A stretch of DNA of 5,560 nt, taken from NCBI GenBank assembly GCA_022563075.1, contig JADFOC010000218.1, positions 1 through 5,560 of the forward strand. Direction: 5' to 3'. The translations under genes and the position numbers were made by a program. Under the pieces are notes generated by a model, which did no database searches, had not been told where the DNA came from, and saw only the letters and a program-made list of their open reading frames with translations. Position 1 is the first letter of the stretch. Each line of letters begins with the position of its first letter. The DNA comes from Pseudomonadota bacterium (lineage in GTDB: Bacteria; Pseudomonadota; Gammaproteobacteria; Pseudomonadales; Pseudohongiellaceae). This document shows, piece after piece, positions 1 through 5,560 of the stretch.

Positions 1-1
1 G

Positions 2-880
2 ATCATCGTTGCTCATATGGATGGCCGCATGGGGGCCAATATTCAAGGTCCCTCCTTAATTAAGGTGCCGGACTGGATCGCTAATCCACTGGGGAAGTAC
101 TACCTGTATTTCGCCGATCATCGTGGCACTTATATCCGCTTAGCCTATGCCGATGAATTAACCGGCCCCTGGACTATGCATGCAGCGGGTTCTCTGCAGT
201 TAGATCAGTCGTATTTTCCGGGTACCTGCCCGCCGTGCGCATTAGCGGAAGGCGCTTCCGGCATACTCTATGCCCACATCGCCTCACCCGATGTGCATGT
301 AGATGATCGGAACCAGCAAATAATAATGTATATCCATGGTCGTGATGCGGGCAGGCAGTTGACCAGACTGGCTCGGTCCAAAGACGGGCTGAATTTTCGA
401 GGCGCGCCCGAGGTGTTGGGCAGGCCCTATTTTCGTGTCATCGAACACGGAGAGTATTATTACGCCCTCTCCATGCCTGGTTATATGTATCGATCACGTG
501 ATGGCCTGACGAATTTCCAGCCAGGCCCGCGCTTTTTCAATGACAACATGCGCCATAATGCGTTGCTGATTCGGAACAATACGCTGCATGTGTTTTGGAC
601 CCAGGCAGGGCACGCGCCGGAGCGAATCTTCCTGTCCACTATCGAGTTGAGTGGCGACTGGATGAATTGGACCGAGTCCGACCCGATAGAGGTGTTGCGG
701 CCGGCAACGACATGGGAAGGCGCTAACCTGGAAATGCTGCCCTCGCGACGTGGTTATATCGATGCACCGGTAAACCAGTTGCGGGACCCGGCAATCTATG
801 CAGAAGACGGTGAAATCTACCTTCTATACTCCGTCGCAGGCGAACAGGGAATCGCCATTGCCAAACTTGAATTTGATTAA
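2..880 (+). CDS. Beta-propeller glycosidase-like protein (GH43-like fold), 5' end missing
   Basis: This is the 3' part of a protein resembling the five-bladed beta-propeller glycosidase superfamily (GH43/GH32/GH62-like). It is usually annotated as hypothetical; substrate and activity are unknown. Numbering from the ATG at position 17 (287 aa), repeated aromatic blade strands are visible: GKYYLYFADHRG (26-37), QIIMYIHG (101-108), GEYYYALSMPG (145-155), NTLHVFWTQAG (188-198) and GEIYLLYSVAG (265-275). Asp/His-rich turns SPDVHVDD (90-97) and LRDPAIY (255-261) could lie near a sugar site, but I cannot assign catalytic acids. The frame is open to the left edge (IIVAH before the Met), and homologues as I recall them carry similar residues before this Met, so the true start is probably upstream and position 17 is internal. 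No signal peptide can be judged. It ends with TAA, and no convincing terminator follows. The fold assignment is fairly safe; enzymatic function is inference. Confidence 0.72.
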   Translation: MIVAHMDGRMGANIQGPSLIKVPDWIANPLGKYYLYFADHRGTYIRLAYADELTGPWTMHAAGSLQLDQSYFPGTCPPCALAEGASGILYAHIASPDVHVDDRNQQIIMYIHGRDAGRQLTRLARSKDGLNFRGAPEVLGRPYFRVIEHGEYYYALSMPGYMYRSRDGLTNFQPGPRFFNDNMRHNALLIRNNTLHVFWTQAGHAPERIFLSTIELSGDWMNWTESDPIEVLRPATTWEGANLEMLPSRRGYIDAPVNQLRDPAIYAEDGEIYLLYSVAGEQGIAIAKLEFD

Positions 881-911
881 CAAAATAATGATATTTTCAT
901 AACAAGACTAC

Positions 912-1625
912 ATGGATAAACTGCCCAGTCTTTGCTTGATTCCGGTCGCCGCGATGACGGTCGAATTCTCGGTGGCGAGAACATGACTCGCGTCGATATC
1001 TTAGTCGATGCGGCTTTCGCCTTTACCGTGCTGGTAATCAGCATCGATGAAATTGCCAAGACCCCGCAAGCATTATTATTACCGTCTCGAGACATACCCG
1101 CTTTTATTCTTAGTGCAACCACTATCGGTTCTGTCTAGTCAGCGCATTCCACCCGGAGTCGTACGCTCTCTTTACAGGATAGGCTTTCGATCTATCTAGC
1201 CTGGACCTGGTCATGCTGGTTCCAATTTTTTTTATCCGATATAACTGGTTTTCAAATTACCGCGGCTTTTTTGGACGCGCAGATAGCTGATATGCAGCAG
1301 TCAGATGCCGCTGAATTATTCATTTATTTAGGATTGGGCCTGATGGCACTGCCGATGATAATAATCTCGCCCTATCAGAGTTTCCTCAGACACAGAGAAG
1401 ATTTATGCTGAACTGGCTACGAAATATTTCTCTGTAAACGCACCAGTATTAACTGGATGACGGCTGTCGCTGCGGTGGCGCTGTCTTGTACTACTGCATG
1501 GTTATGCGCATAACAAGATATTTCCCGAGCAGGCTTTGTTTACACTTCGCTATTTCTTACGATACCTTTGGCGGAAAGAGTTTAGCAACGCTACCACCCG
1601 AATATCCCAGGCTAAGAAATGTTAA
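912..1625 (+). pseudogene. Decayed TMEM175/DUF1211-like integral membrane protein
   Basis: No intact frame exists here, but pieces of one small membrane protein can be read in order. In the frame of 932: GGENMTRVDILVDAAFAF (about 971-1024) followed by IPAFILSATTIGSV. This resembles the first helix of bacterial TMEM175-type (DUF1211) channel-like proteins, with an Arg and an Asp before a hydrophobic FAF segment. A TAG at 1136 stands where Trp is plausible. The same frame then gives WSRTLSLQDRLSIYLAW-like sequence to about 1204. LVMLVPIFFI follows in another frame (1201-1236), ending in a run of eight T. The first frame resumes with ELFIYLGLGLMALPMIII (about 1310-1363), meets TGA at 1409 and TAA at 1511, and continues with INWMTAVAAVALSC and AGFVYTSLFLTIPLAER. 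The tail SNATTRISQAKK in a third frame ends at TAA 1623. Family members are about 200 aa, which fits this span. A possible original start is ATG 912 (MDKLPSL), one frame away. Family identity is from memory and moderate; the broken state is clear. Confidence 0.6.
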
Positions 1626-1659
1626 TTCAATCTAAAATTTCCCACCTCGCCGTCAAATC

Positions 1660-1688
1660 TATACAAGCCTGGGCACACTCTGTATAAT
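1660..1688 (+). promoter_or_regulatory. Putative sigma-70 promoter of guaB(A)
   Basis: A perfect -10 hexamer TATAAT (1683-1688) is preceded after 17 bp by TATACA (1660-1665), which matches four of six bases of the TTGACA consensus. Transcription would start near 1694-1697, leaving a leader of about 20 nt before the guaB ATG. It lies just after the remains of the membrane-protein gene and is the only good promoter-like signal I found before guaB. No PurR-like operator was recognised around it. Confidence 0.6.
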
Positions 1689-1715
1689 CTCGTTTTTGCG
1701 GATAGTGGTAATCTT

Positions 1716-3185
1716 ATGTTACGTATTGCTGAGGAAGCTTTAACATTTGATGATGTTCTGCTCCTGCCTGCACACTCCAGCGTTCTACCCAATTCAGTTA
1801 ACCTCGAATCCCAATTGACGCCCGCTATCGCGTTGAATATTCCATTGGTTTCTTCGGCTATGGATACAGTGACTGAATCACGCCTCGCCATCGCCATGGC
1901 GCAGGAGGGTGGACTGGGTGTTATTCACAAGAGTATGAATATCGATAAACAAGCGCGTGAAGTGCGCCTCGTTAAAAAGTATGAAAGTGGTGTTGTTAAA
2001 GATCCGATTACGATTCCAGTGGACGCCACCGTCAGGGATTTGGTAGCCCTAACCAAGGAAAACAATATTTCCGGGATGCCCGTAATAGGTAGCTCTGGAT
2101 TGGTTGGTATCGTAACCAGTCGCGACGTCCGGTTTGAAGTTAATCTAGATGCGACCGTCGAATCCATCATGACACCGAAAGATCGCCTGGTAACAGTTGG
2201 CGAAGATTTCGAACTCAAAGAAGTGAAAGAGCTATTGCACCGTCATCGCATTGAAAAGATTTTGGTGGTGAACGGTGACTTTGAATTGCGCGGACTAATT
2301 ACTCTTAAAGACATTCGTAAATCAGAAGACTTCCCCAATGCCTGTAAAGATGAATTGGGTCGCTTGCGATCGGCTGCGGCAGTTGGCACCAGCCCGGAAA
2401 CAACTGAAAGAGTCAGTGCAATCGTGGAGGCAGGTGTCGATGTGGTGGTGGTGGATACTGCTCACGGTCACCACCAGGGAGTGCTGGATCAGGTCAAATC
2501 CATCAAGAGTCGGTTTCCTGAAATTTCGGTAATAGGCGGTAATATTGCCACTGCCGACGCGGCTTTAGCCCTGGTTAAGGCAGGGGCAGACGCGGTCAAA
2601 GTCGGCATTGGGCCAGGGTCCATCTGTACCACTCGAATCGTGACTGGGGTTGGTGTTCCACAAATCTCTGCGGTGGCTAATGTAGTAGCAGCACTCAAGG
2701 GAACAGATGTTTGTATCATCTCCGATGGTGGCATTCGTTACTCCGGCGACATCGCCAAGGTTATCGCCGCCGGCGCGCATGTAGTGATGGTTGGAAGTCT
2801 ATTAGCCGGATCTGAAGAAGCTCCGGGTGAAGTCGAGCTCTACCAAGGCAGAAGTTACAAGGCCTATCGGGGCATGGGTTCGTTAGGTGCCATGTCTCAT
2901 TCTCAGGGATCCAGCGATCGCTATTTCCAAGACATTGAATCGGGTACTGAGAAATTAGTTCCAGAAGGGATCGAGGGTCGTGTGCCTTATAAAGGTCCGA
3001 TGTCGGCTATCGTGCATCAACTTATGGGAGGGTTGCGGTCCGGCATGGGCTATACCGGCAGTACCGACATCAAGCAGATGCGCACCAAGACTCAGTTTAT
3101 AAAGATTACCGCGTCGGGCATGCGCGAATCCCATGTCCACGACGTGAGTATTACCAAGGAAGCTCCTAATTATCGAGTTTCGTAA
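1716..3185 (+). CDS. guaB: IMP dehydrogenase GuaB
   Basis: Inosine-5'-monophosphate dehydrogenase is a cytosolic tetramer that oxidises IMP to XMP with NAD+ and water, the rate-limiting step of GMP synthesis. The 489 aa protein is full length for bacterial GuaB. It has the N-terminal signature [13 protein letters not shown] (9-21), a TIM-barrel catalytic domain, and an inserted pair of CBS domains at about 93-205 (SIMTP at 150-154), which in this family mediates allosteric control by nucleotides. Visible active-site elements are DTAHGH (247-252), the catalytic loop [11 protein letters not shown] with nucleophile Cys304, the IMP phosphate-binding [11 protein letters not shown] with Asp337, [10 protein letters not shown] (384-393), and the mobile flap [11 protein letters not shown] with Arg422 and Tyr425. 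The ATG at 1716 gives the conserved [13 protein letters not shown] start. The Shine-Dalgarno sequence is weak (AGTGGT around 1704-1709). It is followed 111 bp later by guaA, as in the classical guaBA operon. I see no defect in the frame. Confidence 0.98.
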   Translation: MLRIAEEALTFDDVLLLPAHSSVLPNSVNLESQLTPAIALNIPLVSSAMDTVTESRLAIAMAQEGGLGVIHKSMNIDKQAREVRLVKKYESGVVKDPITIPVDATVRDLVALTKENNISGMPVIGSSGLVGIVTSRDVRFEVNLDATVESIMTPKDRLVTVGEDFELKEVKELLHRHRIEKILVVNGDFELRGLITLKDIRKSEDFPNACKDELGRLRSAAAVGTSPETTERVSAIVEAGVDVVVVDTAHGHHQGVLDQVKSIKSRFPEISVIGGNIATADAALALVKAGADAVKVGIGPGSICTTRIVTGVGVPQISAVANVVAALKGTDVCIISDGGIRYSGDIAKVIAAGAHVVMVGSLLAGSEEAPGEVELYQGRSYKAYRGMGSLGAMSHSQGSSDRYFQDIESGTEKLVPEGIEGRVPYKGPMSAIVHQLMGGLRSGMGYTGSTDIKQMRTKTQFIKITASGMRESHVHDVSITKEAPNYRVS

Positions 3186-3296
3186 ATGGCAACTAACCGT
3201 AGGTAGCGCGCGATCTCGATCCAACTAGGATTCGTTTTCGCAGACGCTACGCTAATGACTCATTTTCATTATTCGTGCTATTCAACTAAGTAATTA
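3186..3296 (+). other. guaB-guaA intergenic spacer
   Basis: This 111 bp gap contains no gene. I found no stem-loop followed by a T-run and no convincing -35/-10 pair, which is consistent with co-transcription of guaB and guaA. The last bases before the guaA ATG are AT-rich (AAGTAATTA) and carry no clear Shine-Dalgarno motif. Confidence 0.5.
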
Positions 3297-4877
3297 ATGC
3301 CAGACACCAATATTCATAGCCAGAAAATTCTCATTCTGGATTTCGGTTCTCAATACACCCAGCTGATTGCGCGACGAGTTCGTGAGTCAGGAGTCTATTG
3401 TGAAATCTGGGACTATGACGTCAACCCACAATACCTTGAAGAATTCAGTCCTCAGGGGATCATTTTTTCTGGGGGTCCCGAATCCGCCACTACAACAGAG
3501 TCACCGCGAGCCGCCGATGCACTGTACGATCTCGGCGTACCAATCCTTGGCATCTGTTACGGCATGCAGACCATGGCCGAGCGATTCGGCGGCAAGGTGG
3601 AAGCTTCCTCTAAATCTGAATTCGGTTTCGCCCAGGTGGATGTGTCGGCAAACAATAAGTTATTAGATGGGATTGAGGATCGGGTAACCGAAGCGGGACA
3701 GCCGCAATTGGATGTCTGGATGAGTCATGGTGATAAGATCGTCGAACTACCAACTGGATTCAGAGTCATAGCGGCTACTGAAAGTGCGCCCATTGCAGCC
3801 ATGTGCAATGATGCACAATCTTTATATGGCATCCAGTTTCATCCAGAAGTGACGCACACCGTACAGGGGCAGCGTATTCTGGAGCGCTTCGTTCGAGACA
3901 TTTGCGCTTGCGAATCATTGTGGACTGCGGCCAGTATTATCGAAGATGCCATCGCTACTGTGAGAGAGCGAGTGGGTGCGGATAAAGTTCTGCTGGGTCT
4001 GTCGGGCGGAGTCGATTCTTCAGTGGTTGCGGCACTCTTACAAAGAGCGATTTGAGATCAGCTGACCTGTGTTTTTGTCGATAACGGATTACTGCGTTTA
4101 CACGAAGGCGATCAAGTGATGGCGACCTTCGCCAAAAACATGGGAGTCAAGGTTATCCGGGTTAATGCTGCCGACCGTTTTCTAACAAGGCTGGAAGGTG
4201 TTGCCGATCCAGAGCAGAAAAGAAAAATCATCGGCAATACTTTCATCGAAATCTTCGAGCAAGAGGCCGCCAAGTTAAAGGACGTAAATTGGTTGGCACA
4301 GGGCACAATCTATCCGGACGTAATTGAGTCTGCCGGTTCCAAAACTGGTAAAGCTCATGTGATTAAATCTCATCATAATGTTGCTGGCTTACCCGATGAC
4401 ATGAAGATGGAATTGGTTGAACCATTGCGAGAACTGTTTAAAGACGAAGTACGCAAGATTGGCCTCGAGTTGGGTCTGCCCTACGATATGGTGCATCGAC
4501 ATCCGTTTCCTGGTCCAGGACTGGGTGTGCGAGTCTTGGGTGAAGTAAAGAAAGAATACTGCGATATTTTGCGTCTGGCAGATGCTATCTTCATGGAGGA
4601 GTTGCATAAAGCCGATTGCTATAACAAGGTCAGTCAGGCATTCGCCGTATTCTTACCGGTCAAATCGGTAGGCGTGGTGGGTGATGCGCGCCGCTATTCT
4701 TATGTGATTACTCTGCGCGCAGTTGAGACCATCGATTTCATGACCGCACGTTGGGCAAGACTGGATCCGGATTTATTGGAGACGATATCCAGCCGCATCA
4801 TGAATGAAATTGCAGATGTCTCTCGCGTCGCCTACGACATTTCCAGCAAGCCTCCTGCCACCATTGAGTGGGAATAG
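3297..4877 (+). pseudogene. guaA: GMP synthase (glutamine-hydrolysing) GuaA, interrupted by one in-frame stop
   Basis: GuaA aminates XMP to GMP using ATP and glutamine, the last step of GMP synthesis. The frame spans 526 codons (E. coli GuaA 525 aa) but contains TGA at codon 253, so it reads as a 252 aa piece and a downstream piece in the same frame. The N-terminal class I glutamine amidotransferase domain (about 8-200) has the nucleophile Cys87 in GICYGMQ and His182/Glu184 in QFHPEVTHT. The ATP-pyrophosphatase P-loop SGGVDSS is at 236-242, before the stop. After the stop come [10 protein letters not shown] (259-268), [12 protein letters not shown] (334-345), KSHHNV (357-362), [16 protein letters not shown] (401-416) and the terminal [13 protein letters not shown] at 4116, with GAAGG seven bases upstream, could restart translation but would lack the P-loop. 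Every other region is well conserved and shows no frameshift, so this is either a very recent nonsense mutation or a base-calling error. If it is an error, this is an ordinary intact guaA. Confidence 0.95.
4053..4055 (+). other. In-frame TGA at guaA codon 253
   Basis: The context reads Leu-Gln-Arg-Ala-Ile-stop-Asp-Gln-Leu-Thr. E. coli GuaA has His-Arg-Ala-Ile-Gly at the same place, so one G-to-T change turning GGA into TGA explains it. The frame is conserved on both sides and there is no indel. Elsewhere in the window glycine is encoded by GGN codons and intact genes end in TAA or TAG. Confidence 0.9.
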
Positions 4878-4935
4878 TTTTAGCAGCAGGTCGGTGGCAA
4901 CTCGGTTTATTGGAAGTATTTACCATTTAGTTTTC

Positions 4936-4947
4936 GATTAATTAATC
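4936..4947. repeat. 12-bp AT-rich perfect palindrome before the YczE-family gene
   Basis: GATTAATTAATC is its own reverse complement and sits one base before the ATG at 4949. It occupies the place where a Shine-Dalgarno sequence would be expected. It could be an operator half-site pair or simply AT-rich leader sequence; nothing else supports a regulator. The same 8-mer TAATTAAT also overlaps the guaA start (3291-3298). Confidence 0.35.
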
Positions 4948-4948
4948 C

Positions 4949-5560
4949 ATGAAGTTTTTATCAATCAAGGCGATTCCAGCTGTATTTTGGAGCTCGGACC
5001 GGTCATTAAATTTCAAACCGAGATTACTGACACTGGCAATATTGTGTCTCGGTTTAGTTGTTTTTGGGGTGGGAGAAGCGCTGCTGGTCGCGGCCGGCGC
5101 CGGGGTGAGTCCCTGGGTTGTGTTTGCACAGGGCATCGGGAACATTACCGGCTGGAGTATCGGATGGGCTAATTTTGCGGTTAGCGTGGCGGTTTTACTG
5201 CTATGGATTCCACTAAAACAAACACCCGGTCTGGGTACGCTGCTCAACGCCATTATCATCTCTGCGGCGATCGAGTTTTTCTTGGCTTATTTGCCGATAC
5301 CAGAATTCTACGCCGTCAAGATTGCACAATGCCTGTTGGGGATACTGTTAGTTGGCATTGGCAGCGGACTCTACCTGATCGCCAATCTTGGTCCAGGACC
5401 GCGAGACGGATTGATGACGGGAATGCAGAGAGTCACCAATTTTCCCATCGCTTGGGTTAGAACATCGATTGAGATCGGTGTAGTATTTTTAGGCTGGTGG
5501 CTCGGCGGCACCGTTGGCCTGGGAACATTTTTGTATGCTTTGGGCATTGGCCCATCGGTG
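4949..5560 (+). CDS. YczE-family multi-pass membrane protein, 3' end missing
   Basis: The frame opens at ATG 4949 and runs without a stop to the right edge (204 aa visible). It matches the bacterial YczE/YyaS group of integral inner-membrane proteins, whose biochemical role is not established. Hydrophobic segments are near 26-49, 72-88, 98-115, 124-146 and 173-188. Family-typical motifs are the glycine-rich first helix LGLVVFGVGEALLVAAG (34-50), SPWVVFAQGI (54-63), LLLWIPLKQTPGLGTLLNA (83-101), GSGLYLIANLGPGPRDGLMTG (138-158), RTSIE (171-175) and GGTVGLGT (186-193). The start is the only ATG before the first helix. It leaves a 23-residue polar N-terminal stretch that is somewhat long for the family, so a later non-ATG start is possible. 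It lies 71 bp after guaA on the same strand. Co-transcription is possible but unproven, and no functional link to GMP synthesis is known. The family call is strong; function is unknown. Confidence 0.85.
   Translation, partial: MKFLSIKAIPAVFWSSDRSLNFKPRLLTLAILCLGLVVFGVGEALLVAAGAGVSPWVVFAQGIGNITGWSIGWANFAVSVAVLLLWIPLKQTPGLGTLLNAIIISAAIEFFLAYLPIPEFYAVKIAQCLLGILLVGIGSGLYLIANLGPGPRDGLMTGMQRVTNFPIAWVRTSIEIGVVFLGWWLGGTVGLGTFLYALGIGPSV

Noticed and set aside
54..65. Palindrome CCTTAATTAAGG near the left edge
   Set aside because: It lies within coding sequence for a conserved Ser-Leu-Ile-Lys stretch and is most simply a chance palindrome.
882..897. Inverted repeat AAAATA-ATGA-TATTTT after the propeller gene, as a terminator
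   Set aside because: The stem is six A/T pairs only, too weak for an intrinsic terminator, and no separate T-run follows.
932..1138. A separate intact 68-aa gene starting at TTG 932
   Set aside because: It carries only the first helix of a larger membrane-protein family, and the matching remainder continues past its stop, so it is a fragment of the pseudogene.
4053..4055. TGA read as glycine, as in Gracilibacteria and SR1 (alternative genetic code)
   Set aside because: The site is a Gly position, which made this tempting, but only one such codon occurs in about 5 kb of coding sequence, Gly is otherwise GGN, and the proteins look gammaproteobacterial.
4053..4055. Selenocysteine insertion at TGA
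   Set aside because: The family has Gly here, not a redox-active Cys, and GuaA proteins are not known selenoproteins.
4910..4938. Promoter for the YczE-family gene starting from TTGGAA at 4910
   Set aside because: At 16-18 bp spacing there is no acceptable -10 hexamer.
4942..5259. Reverse-strand open frame of 105 codons opposite the YczE-family gene
   Set aside because: It lies antisense to a clearly recognisable membrane protein, resembles no family I know, and is a shadow of that gene's codon pattern.

Overview
The window looks like a chromosomal segment of a gammaproteobacterium. GuaB and GuaA align nearly end to end with the enterobacterial proteins as I remember them (489 aa, and 526 codons against 525 aa in E. 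coli GuaA), they lie in the order guaB-guaA, and base composition looks balanced. I cannot place it more finely than 'probably a free-living gammaproteobacterium'.

Layout, all on the + strand: (1) 2-880, the 3' part of a beta-propeller, glycosidase-like protein that enters from the left edge. (2) 881-1625, a stretch with no intact gene. It holds the decayed remains of a small membrane protein resembling the TMEM175/DUF1211 family, readable only by moving between three frames and past several stops. (3) 1660-1688, a good sigma-70-type promoter just upstream of guaB. (4) 1716-3185, an intact guaB (IMP dehydrogenase). (5) 3297-4877, guaA (GMP synthase), complete in length but interrupted by one in-frame TGA at codon 253, where the family has glycine. 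(6) 4949-5560, the 5' part of a YczE-type multi-pass membrane protein that runs off the right edge.

guaB and guaA catalyse the two steps from IMP to GMP (IMP to XMP, then XMP to GMP) and probably form the usual guaBA operon from the promoter before guaB. The gap between them is 111 bp, and I see no terminator in it. The flanking genes have no evident functional link to purine synthesis.

I found no mobile element, CRISPR array, RNA gene or novel defence-like system. The points that deserve a second look are the nonsense codon in guaA, which is either a real lesion or a base error, and the TMEM175-like pseudogene in the otherwise empty stretch before guaB.
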